The notes under the pieces: generated by a model | The model's input: the letters and a program-made list of their open reading frames with translations, nothing else | Database searches by the model: none | What the model was told of the DNA's origin: nothing | NCBI GenBank assembly: GCA_023433705.1 | Contig: JAEYUC010000043.1 | Location: 1 to 64,000, forward strand | Source of the DNA: Pseudomonadota bacterium | GTDB taxonomy: Bacteria > Pseudomonadota > Gammaproteobacteria > Steroidobacterales > Steroidobacteraceae | Length of the DNA stretch: 64,000 nucleotides | Direction: 5' to 3' | Shown: piece after piece, positions 28,026 through 38,017 of the stretch | How the letters are laid out: each line of letters starts with the position of its first letter | Numbering within the stretch: the first letter of the stretch is position 1 | Made by a program: the position numbers and the translations under genes

Positions 28026-29387
28026 CTACCGATGCAACTTGAACCTTCCACTCATCAACGCCCAGGCCCCCTTGCTCGCCCCCGTGACCTTGTGCATCTT
28101 CTCCTCGTTCGCCGCGACCACGCAGTTGCGCCCGCGACTCTTCGCAAGATAAAGCGCCTGGTCCGCCTGCCGGAACGCCACGTCGAACCCTGCGCCATCC
28201 CTCGAGGTCGCGACGCCGAAGCTAGCCGTGATGTTGAGCCTCTCTTCCGGGACGAAGTTGGTTTCCATGATCTTGTGCCGCAACTTCTCCGCGAGGTCCG
28301 CGGCTTTCTCCAGGCTCGCGCCCGGACACACGAGCACGAACTCCTCACCGCCCCAGCGGCCCACGGCATCAGAGTTGCGAATACCCACCCGCAGGACCTC
28401 GCCCATCTTGCGCAGCACCTGGTCACCCACGTGATGCCCACGCTCGTCGTTGATGCGCTTGAAGAGATCGAGGTCGATGACGATGACGCTTGCCGCCACG
28501 CGTGTTAGGGCCAGCGATGCGACGAACTGATCGATACCGTGACGATTGAGGACGTTGGTCAGCGCATCGATCGTCGAGAGCTTCTGGTATTTGTCCTTCT
28601 CCTTCGCGAGCTCGGCAATCTTCTGGCGCTGAGCGCGATGCGCGCGACGCAGCTTCACGAGCTGCATGGTTCCATACGTCGTGCCCAGGACCATCCACAG
28701 GCACAGGATGCCGAGGTACCAGTACTCCGCGCTGATCCACTCGCCCACGAACTCGACGTTCACGATCTGGATCTCGTGCCGCGTGCCGGCGAGGTCGCCC
28801 TGCAGGTCGACGTTGAAGACGGTCGCGTTACTGAGGTCGGGATGCGAATACTCTCGCGGGTGGTTGTAGAAGGTCGTCCACCACTCCGCCACCGAGAACT
28901 CGCCCATGCCGATCGCGATGGGCTTGTCGAACTCCTTGATCGGGATGTTGACGAAGTTGAACTTCGGGGAATTCACGTCTTCGACCGTCGAGAATCGCGG
29001 ATCGAAGTTGCGCAGCGCCACGCGCAGGTACTGCGCGTTGCCCGTGTAGCGGATCGTGAGGTTCAGGGTCTTGTAACGCGAGAGGTCGATGCCCTGGCTC
29101 ACGTCCTCGCCGGCCAGCATGTATGCGAACGCGCAGCCCTGCATCGTGGGCGCGTCCGGGATCTGACAGGCGTAGTGGAACTTCCACTGATCGATCCAGT
29201 GCGATTGCGAAGCCGCGCCATTACCCGTTTGCACGAGCAGCGATTTGAAGATGCGGTCGTCCGCATTGCCGATCGTCAGTTTGCGGTCCGGCAGGAAGCG
29301 ATGTCCCACCACGGCCATCAGCGTCAGCAGGATGCCGAGCAGCAGTGCCGCTGATTGGATGGGATTTCGGTGGGCGGAGTCGGTCAT
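28026..29387 (-). CDS. Membrane-anchored diguanylate cyclase (GGDEF), paralogue 2
   Basis: Same architecture as the 23565-24935 protein over nearly its full 453 residues: membrane helix (SAALLLGILLTLMAVVGHRFLPDRKL), periplasmic beta domain (LNLTIRYTGNAQYLRVALRNFDPRFS), second helix (YWYLGILCLWMVLGTTYG), linker and GGDEF domain with DALTNVLNRHGIDQFV and GRWGGEEFVLVCPGA. Shared ends (GAWALMSGRFKLHR versus STWALLSGRFKLHS) show duplication rather than convergence. ATG at 29387 opens the family-like leader; the open frame upstream to 29483 has no support. The different periplasmic residues suggest a different signal. Confidence 0.92.
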   Translation of the reverse strand: MTDSAHRNPIQSAALLLGILLTLMAVVGHRFLPDRKLTIGNADDRIFKSLLVQTGNGAASQSHWIDQWKFHYACQIPDAPTMQGCAFAYMLAGEDVSQGIDLSRYKTLNLTIRYTGNAQYLRVALRNFDPRFSTVEDVNSPKFNFVNIPIKEFDKPIAIGMGEFSVAEWWTTFYNHPREYSHPDLSNATVFNVDLQGDLAGTRHEIQIVNVEFVGEWISAEYWYLGILCLWMVLGTTYGTMQLVKLRRAHRAQRQKIAELAKEKDKYQKLSTIDALTNVLNRHGIDQFVASLALTRVAASVIVIDLDLFKRINDERGHHVGDQVLRKMGEVLRVGIRNSDAVGRWGGEEFVLVCPGASLEKAADLAEKLRHKIMETNFVPEERLNITASFGVATSRDGAGFDVAFRQADQALYLAKSRGRNCVVAANEEKMHKVTGASKGAWALMSGRFKLHR

Positions 29388-29530
29388 TGTGCGGCGCGCC
29401 TGCGATTTTTCCCCGGTTTGCGCAGGGGCACCGGGATCGGTATCGGCAGGGGCGGCCGAAAGTTTAGGCGTGATCGAATTCACACACGCCGCCGTGATAA
29501 CGTCGGCTCAAACAAGAGAGGGGTTCCCGA

Positions 29531-31090
<1,560 letters not shown>

Positions 31091-31133
31091 CCACGGTTGC
31101 GACGTTCGACCGGATTGCGGCATCTTTGTCCGC

Positions 31134-32075
31134 ATGCGGCGAATTTCAGCATTTCTCTCCCTGACCGCGGTGGCCCTGCTGGCCACCGCGGCCCAGGCGC
31201 AGATGTCGGCGGACATCGAGGCGATCGCGGTCGTCATCCATGACCATTACTTCGACCCGGCCCGGGCACATACGATCGCCAATGAACTTCGATCACGCGC
31301 TAAGGCCGACAAGCTCGACGAGCTGACCGACCGCAAGAAACTCGCGCAGGAGCTCACCGCGATCCTCAGGGCCCATGACCGCCACTTCCGCGTGAACTAC
31401 GAACCGCCGGAAGCCGGCAGCGATGGAGCACCGCGCGAAATGCGGCGTCCGTACGACCCCAGCGCGTTCAACTACGGATTCAAGCGCGCGGAGAAGCTAC
31501 CCGGCAACGTGGCGCTGATCGAACTCGTAGGCGTCGCGGATATCGACTTCGGCAATCCGGAAGATCCCGCGCGACGCGCCGCCGATGCCGCGCTGGCCCT
31601 CGCGCAGGATGCCGACGCGGTCATCCTCGACCTGCGGGCCAACGGCGGCGGAGCCCCATCCATGGTGGGCTACCTGATCAGCGCATTCGTCAAACCCGGC
31701 GCGAACGTCTACAACACGTTTCATTCACGCACCGGGACGGAGAGCGAGCGCCCGGCCATCGAATATCCGCGCCCCATGCTCGATGTGCCTTTGTTCGTGC
31801 TGACGAGCCGACGGACATTCTCCGCCGCGGAGTCGATTGCATTTTCCCTGCAGTCATGCGGGCGCGCGAAAACCGTCGGCGAACGTTCAGGTGGCGGCGC
31901 GAATCCCGGGGAAATATTCCCACTACCGCAGGGCTACAGCGTGTTCGTGTCCACCGGATCCCCGCGCAATCCGATCAACGGGCGCAACTGGGAGACCACG
32001 GGCGTGACGCCGGACGTCGAGACGGCCCCCGAAGAAGCGCTCGATCGCGCGCTGGAACTGGCGCGGAAGAAATAG
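31134..32075 (+). CDS. Exported S41 family peptidase (IRBP/TSP-like)
   Basis: Serine protease of the C-terminal processing family, 313 residues, with signal peptide (LTAVALLATAAQAQ). The N-terminal helical domain matches the Peptidase_S41_N type (VIHDHYFDPARA), followed by the catalytic core: NVALIELVGVADIDF, DAVILDLRANGGGAPSM, LFVLTSRRTFSAAESIAFSLQ containing the likely nucleophilic serine, and GERSGGGANPGE. No PDZ domain is visible. The C-terminus ends with TTGVTPDVE typical of the family. Starts 43 bases after abfA, possibly the same transcript. Confidence 0.88.
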   Translation: MRRISAFLSLTAVALLATAAQAQMSADIEAIAVVIHDHYFDPARAHTIANELRSRAKADKLDELTDRKKLAQELTAILRAHDRHFRVNYEPPEAGSDGAPREMRRPYDPSAFNYGFKRAEKLPGNVALIELVGVADIDFGNPEDPARRAADAALALAQDADAVILDLRANGGGAPSMVGYLISAFVKPGANVYNTFHSRTGTESERPAIEYPRPMLDVPLFVLTSRRTFSAAESIAFSLQSCGRAKTVGERSGGGANPGEIFPLPQGYSVFVSTGSPRNPINGRNWETTGVTPDVETAPEEALDRALELARKK

Positions 32076-32109
32076 TTCGGGCGAGTAGTTAAACCAACAA
32101 ACTCGGGCG

Positions 32110-32700
32110 TCACTTCCGAGTTAGCGTCTTTCTCCTGGCGAGGTATTCCTCTTTCGTGATCCGGCCTGACGTATAGGCGTCCGCAAGGGCATCGAGCTCC
32201 CGTTCGATCGCAGCCGGGGAAGTCAACGGCTCGTTGGGTCTTTCCGGAGCCTTGCGCGTGACGGCAACCGGCTGGGAAACGTTGACGAATAGTTCGTCGA
32301 TCACGGGGAAGAGTTTCTTTTGCGTGCTCGCCATCTGCAGCGGCGAGAAGGGCTTCAACATGAACTTGCCCGACGCAATCGCGCGTCCGTCCCGGAAGAT
32401 ATCGATCTTGGCGTCAGTCATGTTGAACTGCAGATTCCATTTCTGAACCGCCATGTACTTCACCGCGTACCTGCAGTGGCGAGGGACCACGCCTTCGTAT
32501 ACCTCGCTGGTCACACCGTGCCGCGCAAAGCCTTCCTCCAGCGCGGGTATGAAATCATTCACCTTCACCTTGGGATTCTTCTGGATACAGAGGTGATCGA
32601 TCCCTTCGTTGGCATCTATCGGACCCAGGCGATTCGTGCTGCACGCCGCGAGCACGGCGAATGAAGTCGTTAGCAAAGCGACCGCGATCTTCGATCGCAT
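32110..32700 (-). CDS. Sbal_3080-type lipoprotein with SHOCT-like C-terminus
   Basis: A 196-residue lipoprotein: signal with lipobox VLAAC (cysteine near residue 20), a domain with HCRYAVKYMAVQKWNLQFNMTDAKIDIFRDGRAIASGKFML that matches the Sbal_3080 lipoprotein pattern, and a short C-terminal LDALADAYTSGRITKEEYLARRKTL segment that looks like a SHOCT oligomerisation motif. Function of the family is not established. GGGGAGAG precedes ATG at 32700. Confidence 0.8.
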   Translation of the reverse strand: MRSKIAVALLTTSFAVLAACSTNRLGPIDANEGIDHLCIQKNPKVKVNDFIPALEEGFARHGVTSEVYEGVVPRHCRYAVKYMAVQKWNLQFNMTDAKIDIFRDGRAIASGKFMLKPFSPLQMASTQKKLFPVIDELFVNVSQPVAVTRKAPERPNEPLTSPAAIERELDALADAYTSGRITKEEYLARRKTLTRK

Positions 32701-32761
32701 ATTGACTCTCCCCTTCGAAAACGTGCATCGGCGGAGCGAGATTACGACGGACGCGGCTCGC

Positions 32762-34348
32762 CTATTCTTCCTCGTCTTCCCCTTCATTCTTTTCCTTCGG
32801 TGGCAAACCCAGTCTTTCGAGCTTTGATATGGCTTCCGACATGACTTCTGTCTCGCCAAGCTCATTGATGAGAGCCGCCACTTGCGCCGCGTATTCGAGC
32901 TTGTGCGGGTTGTTGGCGAATGGCTGCAAGGCCCGGATCGCCGTGTTCTTGTCGCCGGCCCGCAGATTTACGAGGGCCGCATGCAACGCGTACTCCGGCA
33001 CGCTCGGCGCGAACATCGCCGCGGCCGTGCCGGCGTTCACCATGGATTTCGAGGGCGTACCGCCCGTGTCCATGCTGACCGACAGGTAGTAGAGGTTCGG
33101 AGCGTGACCCTTGTCCAGCTTGTACGCTTCGAGGAATTGCGCGCTGGCCTTGTTTCGATTGTCGATGTGTTCGGCACTGTCCCCGTCCGCGTCCTGGTAG
33201 TAGCTGCGTCCGAGTAGATAGTGTGCGTCGAACGATGACGGATCCTTTGTCACGATCGATTCCAGCTCCGCGCGCGCGGTTTTCGCGTCACCGAACAGCA
33301 ACTCCGCGCGACTCAGCTCCAGTCGCAGACCGAGATCGCCCGGTCGTTTCGCACGCAGAGCACGCAGTTTCTCGGTCAGCTTTACGCCGTGCTTCTTCTC
33401 CGGGCAGGTGCGCAGCGCGGCCGCCTCCATAAGGTAATCGCCTCGTTCATTCGGCAGACGGTCCACCGTGATCGGCGTCTCCGGCATCTCCGGCACTTTC
33501 ACCTGCAACGCGGTGTACTTGCGCCGATAGGCATTGATCTCATTGCGCAGCTGCGACGTCGTCATTCCAGTCGCCGCCTTGAAGGCCTCCGAGCCGTCCT
33601 CGCCGCGCCCAATGCGGTCGAAATAGGAGTTCAGCCCCTGTGCCCGGACCGAGTCCGACAGCATGTAGTGGGCCGTGATCCACGACTGCGCGTAGTACTG
33701 GAAGGCGTTTACCTGCTTATTCTTGACCGCTGCCGTGAAGCGCTTCGGATCGAGCATCACGTCGTAGTCCACCCAGCGCTCCGAGAAGTTCAATTGCGCC
33801 CCGCGCCCGTCCTGGCGAACTCCGACCAGGTAGTAGCCCTTCTGCAGCTTCGTGCTGCCCAGGTACTCCGCGAAGCCCTCCACGTACCAGGACGGATAGA
33901 AGCGCCGCATGCGCGAGAACATCAGATGATGCGCATACTCGTGCAGCAGGATCTCCAGCCCCATGTCCATCTGCGCACCAAAAAACTGCGGAGCGAACAC
34001 GAATGCCTGTGCGCCCTCGATACATCTGTCGTAGAAGCCCCCGACGTACCGGCCGATCGTGGGCACGACCGTCTTGAAGTGATCCGGACTATCTACCAGG
34101 TAGATCGTGAACCGGCTGGTCGCAGCCCGGTCCTTGGGGTTGCTGCCGAGGAGCAGGTCCGCCAGATACTTGAAGGCTTCGAGGTGCTCGATGTAGGCCC
34201 GGGTTTCTGCCGCGTCGATATTGCTGTAGATCAGGAAGTTGGGTGATTCGGCGCGGTACCAGGTGTCCGCGTGGGCGGACGGAGCCAATGCGACGAGCAG
34301 GATGGCCGAGAAGCGGATCCAACTAGTGGCGATTCGGCGAGCCTTCAT
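32762..34348 (-). CDS. Exported HExxH metallopeptidase-like TPR protein
   Basis: A 528-residue protein with signal peptide (ending PSAHA), then a DUF1570-like gluzincin domain: ILLHEYAHHLMFSRM (HExxH at about 136-140) and PSWYVEGFAEYLG supplying the downstream glutamate. The C-terminal half holds TPR-like helices (LRLELSRAELLFGDAKTARAELESIV, DAHYLLGRSYYQDADGDSAEH) and ends in an acidic tail (EGEDEEE). Peptidase activity is inferred from the zinc motif only. Substrates unknown. It lies at the boundary to the accessory island. Confidence 0.8.
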   Translation of the reverse strand: MKARRIATSWIRFSAILLVALAPSAHADTWYRAESPNFLIYSNIDAAETRAYIEHLEAFKYLADLLLGSNPKDRAATSRFTIYLVDSPDHFKTVVPTIGRYVGGFYDRCIEGAQAFVFAPQFFGAQMDMGLEILLHEYAHHLMFSRMRRFYPSWYVEGFAEYLGSTKLQKGYYLVGVRQDGRGAQLNFSERWVDYDVMLDPKRFTAAVKNKQVNAFQYYAQSWITAHYMLSDSVRAQGLNSYFDRIGRGEDGSEAFKAATGMTTSQLRNEINAYRRKYTALQVKVPEMPETPITVDRLPNERGDYLMEAAALRTCPEKKHGVKLTEKLRALRAKRPGDLGLRLELSRAELLFGDAKTARAELESIVTKDPSSFDAHYLLGRSYYQDADGDSAEHIDNRNKASAQFLEAYKLDKGHAPNLYYLSVSMDTGGTPSKSMVNAGTAAAMFAPSVPEYALHAALVNLRAGDKNTAIRALQPFANNPHKLEYAAQVAALINELGETEVMSEAISKLERLGLPPKEKNEGEDEEE

Positions 34349-34402
34349 GTCGGCCTCTTGTCCATTGTGCTGAATACGATACTGCGATGGTCGATGACCA
34401 CG

Positions 34403-35122
34403 CTACTTTTTCTCCCGCCTTACCATGGCGACGTTGTTTATCAGCTTCGACTCGAAGTAGCTCGAAGCGTCGAGCAGCTCCCAGAGCTTCTTGTACCCAT
34501 AGTTGCGGGAATCGAAGTCCGGCTTCTTGTTGCGGATGATATTGCCGACGGCACCCAAGTTTGCCCATCCATTGTCATTGGCCGAATCGTCGACAGCGTC
34601 GCCGACCAGCGCCACGAATTCAGCGTCGCGATCCATTTCTGCGGCAGACTTGCGGGGCAGCGGTCGCCCATCCACCGTCCCAAGAACCTCTGTGTAGATG
34701 AACCGGTCGCAGGCTGCCACGAATGGTTTGGGTGTCTTCAACTCGCCAAAGCCGTAGACGCGCTTTCCGGACTCCTTGAGCCGCGAGGCAAGGCGGGTGA
34801 AGTCACTGTCACTCGACACCAGGCAGAAGCCATCGAGGTTGCCGGCATACAGCAGGTCCATCGCGTCGATGATCAATGCGCTGTCGGTGGCGTTCTTCCC
34901 TTTGGTGTATGCGAATTGCTGCACGGGTTGGATCGAGTGATCCAGGAGTGCCGCCTTCCAGGAACTCAGGTTGGGGGTTGTCCAATCGCCGTAGATTCGG
35001 CGGACGGTCGCGCGACCCAGTTTGGCGACTTCATCCATCAATCCCTGGATGATGGATGGGCTCGCGTTGTCCGCGTCAATGAGGATCGCCAGGGTTGAGG
35101 TTGTCTCGGCGGTGGTTTGCAT
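34403..35122 (-). CDS. NYN domain RNase-like protein
   Basis: A 239-residue protein with an N-terminal NYN (PIN-like) domain: LAILIDADNASPSIIQGLMDEV, with DxDN acid site, SALIIDAMDLLYAGNLDGFCLVSSDSDFTRLASRL, with DAMDLL and SDSDF acids, which matches the LabA/NYN group. The C-terminus (FVALVGDAVDD, then LGAVGNIIRNKKPDFDSRNYGYKKLWELLDAS) looks like an OST-HTH/LOTUS RNA-binding domain. Such pairs suggest RNA processing. ATG at 35122 is chosen over 35149 as it opens the aligned segment. Confidence 0.85.
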   Translation of the reverse strand: MQTTAETTSTLAILIDADNASPSIIQGLMDEVAKLGRATVRRIYGDWTTPNLSSWKAALLDHSIQPVQQFAYTKGKNATDSALIIDAMDLLYAGNLDGFCLVSSDSDFTRLASRLKESGKRVYGFGELKTPKPFVAACDRFIYTEVLGTVDGRPLPRKSAAEMDRDAEFVALVGDAVDDSANDNGWANLGAVGNIIRNKKPDFDSRNYGYKKLWELLDASSYFESKLINNVAMVRREKK

Positions 35123-35202
35123 GCTGTTCCCTGTCAATTGAACCGCCACTTGGACCCCGGTCTGGCCTGAATTGCGGCTTCCAATTCCAGTCTGTCGCTA
35201 GT

Positions 35203-35361
35203 GCTGACGATGTGACATGCGTAGCACATTCTCCGGGTGATACTCGACAAATACCCTTTGCCCTTCGAGAACACCCCGACGTTCACGTTTGGTGCCGAGA
35301 CCTCGCGCAAGGACTCGTAGATAGAATTTTTGGCGTTGTTAGGGCGCGCGTGGGGCGCCAA
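35203..35361 (-). pseudogene. HNH endonuclease remnant A (internally deleted)
   Basis: Translated fragments NAKNSIYESLREVS and VNVGVFSKGKGY, then RRMCYACH correspond to the 5' segment of the fragment at 40649-40999 (ANKACNPFYESMREVS) joined straight to the 3' end of the fragment at 37029-37840 (KVNVGVFSEGQRVFLEYHRENVL). Everything between is missing, so this is a leftover of a third copy. Confidence 0.75.
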
Positions 35362-35487
35362 TCAAGGTCGACGGCGACTTCGTCGCGATATGTCTACTCC
35401 TTGTGAAGCGGACTGAAAACAGTTGGAAACCCTGGCAATGCTATTCTCGCGCGACCTGTCCAACCACGCGTGAAGGAGATCTCTAGC

Positions 35488-35985
35488 GTGAGCCGCATGG
35501 AAACCACATGGATCATATTTGCTGTTCTGATTGTGATCGCCACCCTATTGAGGGCATTCACAAAGAAACGCCCAACACGCGCGGACATTCTGAGCGAACG
35601 TTGGCCGCTCAAGGCAAAGCGCCAGCTGTTGACTGACCGCGAACTTGTCCTGTTTCAGCGACTTCGAGATGCTTTGCCCGGCTACGTCGTGCTAACACAG
35701 GTGCAACTTATTCAACTGCTAGTTTTCGACAGCGGCAGGCGGACGCAAAGTCTCTTCAATCGTGTTTGTCAGCTTTCCGTCGACTTTGTGGTTTTGCGTC
35801 CTGATACGAGCATCGTGGCGGCAATCGAGCGCGACGACGCATCGCACGAACGCATTGATCGGCGCGACGCCGATGCACGTAAGACTCACGCTCTGCACTC
35901 CGCTGGAATTCAGCTGGTGCGTTGGAACGCAAAGGCAATTCCGGACTTGCCAACAATCGCAGCAGCGCTCATTTCACGCCCATAG
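35488..35985 (+). CDS. Membrane-anchored DUF2726 protein
   Basis: A 165-residue protein with an N-terminal membrane helix (TTWIIFAVLIVIATLLRAF) and a DUF2726 domain: KRQLLTDRELVLFQRLRDALPGYVVLTQVQL, FVVLRPDTSIVAAIERDDASHERIDRRDADARKTHALHSAGIQLVRW. This fold resembles PD-(D/E)XK nucleases; the acidic/lysine set here is E-R-D-D plus RKTHAL, so activity is uncertain. GTG at 35488 is chosen because AAGGAG lies nine bases upstream; the GTG at 35470 would place that site inside the coding region. Function not established. Confidence 0.75.
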   Translation: MSRMETTWIIFAVLIVIATLLRAFTKKRPTRADILSERWPLKAKRQLLTDRELVLFQRLRDALPGYVVLTQVQLIQLLVFDSGRRTQSLFNRVCQLSVDFVVLRPDTSIVAAIERDDASHERIDRRDADARKTHALHSAGIQLVRWNAKAIPDLPTIAAALISRP

Positions 35986-36350
35986 CAAGTTGCATCTCAT
36001 CTGCACCGCCCGGGGACTGTTGAGCACTGTCGCAGCCATGATGGCCCCGTGCTCGGCGAAGGCCAGCGGCAGGTGCTTGACGTTCGATCCTCGTCCGACG
36101 TTCAAGATCACAGATTGTGATCTTGAACGCATAACCTGTTGATACGTCAGTTCCAGCAAGAAGTCGCCAGGAATCCTTTCGCGATTACGACGAACCGCCT
36201 GGTTGAGAACTCGCGTCTCGACTCCGTAGAGCTTGCGAGCTCTGAATCCACCATCACACGCTTGCCGCGCACGACAAATATTTGACTGGCGATGTCAGCC
36301 AGCGATTGCTCGGCGTCCTTGCTCACGCTTTGATGATGAAGAACTGACAA
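35974..36350 (-). pseudogene. ORF6N domain gene, frameshifted and truncated
   Basis: Two frames join to give an ORF6N-type protein: SLADIASQIFVVRGKRVMVDSELA from one frame, then KLYGVETRVLNQAVRRNRERIPGDFLLELTYQQV and LPLAFAEHGAIMAATVLNSPRAVQM from the next. One missing base near 36240 separates them, and the 3' end stops early compared with the intact copy at 36437-36955. ORF6N/KilA-N proteins bind DNA and are common in phages and islands. Confidence 0.78.
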
Positions 36351-36436
36351 TCACCTGAGCCATTGGGAATCTCGTCGCGTTCGCACAGAAATGACTCTGG
36401 ATTCGCGGGAGGCTCCTTCGTAGGCCGTGCCAGGCG

Positions 36437-36955
36437 TCAAGACTGCCGCTGCTTCGCAGTTCCCATGAGTCCGAGAATTGCTTCGTAGACTTGATCGAAC
36501 TGCTTGCGGGTTTCCGTATCCAGCGCAGCAACCGAACGTTCCAACGTTTCAAGGCGGCGCGACAGCGCGGTAGTGGACGCGAGCGCTTGGCGCAGCTTCA
36601 CGAAGGCGCGCACGACATACACGCTCATTTGTGCAGCTCGCGGACTGTTGAGGATGGTGGCCGCCATGATGGCGCCGTGTTCAGTGAAGGCCAGGGGCGG
36701 GTATTTACGATGCGCGCCACGGCCGGTGTTTAAGGTCGCAAATTGCGACCTTAAAGCGGCAACTTCTTGATTCGAAAGCTCCAGGAGGAAGTCCTCGGGG
36801 AACCGATCGGCATTCCGGCGCACCTGCTCATTGAGCCGTTTGGTGGTCACACCGTAAAGCGCAGCCAAGTCGGTATCGAGCAGAACCCGCTGGCCACGAA
36901 TCTCAATGATCCGGGGTGCGGACCCTGAAGTTGAGTCGACGGAAAGATTCGTCAT
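36437..36955 (-). CDS. ORF6N domain DNA-binding protein
   Basis: A 172-residue protein with an N-terminal ORF6N domain: RIIEIRGQRVLLDTDLAALYGVTTKRLNEQVRRNADRFPEDFLLELSNQEV, ALRSQFATLNTGRGAHRKYPPLAFTEHGAIMAATILNSPRAAQM, then a coiled-coil C-terminus (LSRRLETLERSVAALDTETRKQFDQVYEAI). Phage antirepressor-type proteins share it. A broken relative lies immediately downstream, so this is a tandem pair. Its role in the island is unknown. Confidence 0.85.
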   Translation of the reverse strand: MTNLSVDSTSGSAPRIIEIRGQRVLLDTDLAALYGVTTKRLNEQVRRNADRFPEDFLLELSNQEVAALRSQFATLNTGRGAHRKYPPLAFTEHGAIMAATILNSPRAAQMSVYVVRAFVKLRQALASTTALSRRLETLERSVAALDTETRKQFDQVYEAILGLMGTAKQRQS

Positions 36956-37028
36956 GAAGTCGAGCTTGGAGAATCCTCGACACCTTTTCGATTCGAGTAT
37001 CTGCGCCGATTGCGGAGTTACTGAGCGC

Positions 37029-38009
37029 TCACCTTCTTCTCGACATCCTCAACACATTCTCCCGGTGATACTCGAGAAACACCCTCTGCCCTTCCGAGAA
37101 CACCCCGACGTTCACCTTCGCCTCCGGCTTGATCCCCATCTTCAGCAACGACGGCCGATCCGCCACCGGCGAGACGATCAAGTCGCCCTTGTCCTCGAAC
37201 GAGATGAAGCCTTTGTCGAAGAGGTGATCGATCGTCGGCGTCAGCAGCAGGTCGTTCTCACCATTGAGCCGCTCTTCGTTCGTGCTGTCGCGCCAGGGTT
37301 TGGTGTGGCTCGCCACCAGGTGCTCCGGACGCTCCACCTTCGTCACGCGACAGGCGCGCTCGACGCCCTGCACATTGGCGCGAAACTTCCCCTGCTCGAC
37401 GCGCGCCAGGATGATGGCTTCGCGTTGGGTGTCGGGAATCTTCGTGTCTTCGCGGATGTCATGCTCGACGCGCTCTTCCCATCGCTCGAGGTCCGGCTCG
37501 CGCGATGGGCTTAAGAGCTCCGCGCGATCAACCTCCTTCGCGACGTCCTTCACCTGATTCGCTTCGCCACCGATGAGACGGAACAGCGCCGCCGCGAACG
37601 GCCGGCCGACTTCGGCCAGGTACACGCTCTGCAGGCCATCGCCATTGACGCGCAGCGGCGAGTACTTCTGCGGCAGCAGGCCGCGCAGCTCGCCGATGTG
37701 GCTCTTGGGGTGGATGCGGTTCGTCAGCTCGCGAAAGCTCACGTCTATCTTCCAGCCGACCGCCTCCCAGTAGCTGCCGGCCGTGCCGAACTCCGTTGGC
37801 TTCGGGCTCTCGCAGCAATAGGTGCGCGCAATGCCGAGCGTGGAGCTGCTCTTTGCCGAAGGTTGGGGTGAGGACTGTAGCGATGACGCCCTCGTTGACA
37901 CGAAAACGTTGTTCGCGGCAGACTCACGTTGCCTTGATTGGCCTCCGTTCGCCCTTGAGTGGGCAAACCTTTGAAGGTTGACGCCTTCACCACATGGTTT
38001 CAGGAGCAA
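37029..38009 (-). pseudogene. HNH endonuclease fragment B (3' part)
   Basis: From about 37840 down, the frame encodes LGIARTYCCESPKPTEFGTAGSYWEAVGW and onward to an HNH-type core (VERPEHLVASHTKPWRDSTNEERLNGENDLLLTPTIDHLFDKGFISFEDKGD) and the end RVFLEYHRENVLRMSRRR. The N-terminal 55 or so residues of this open frame (MLLKPCGEGVNLQRFAHS...) are unrelated, so the true 5' end is lost. The missing N-terminus is present at 40649-40999. The 37663-37840 segment is repeated there. The HNH catalytic region is intact, so a truncated product might still be made. Confidence 0.8.
37663..37840 (+). repeat. 178-bp direct repeat, copy 1
   Basis: Same length and orientation as 40650-40827 with about ten differences by eye. 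Both copies lie within HNH endonuclease fragments and bracket the segment that holds the DarT/NADAR genes. Confidence 0.85.
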
Positions 38010-38017
38010 TTCTCAAA

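Noticed and set aside
35470..37029. Prophage
   Set aside because: ORF6N genes hint at phage origin, but there are no integrase, terminase, capsid or tail genes.
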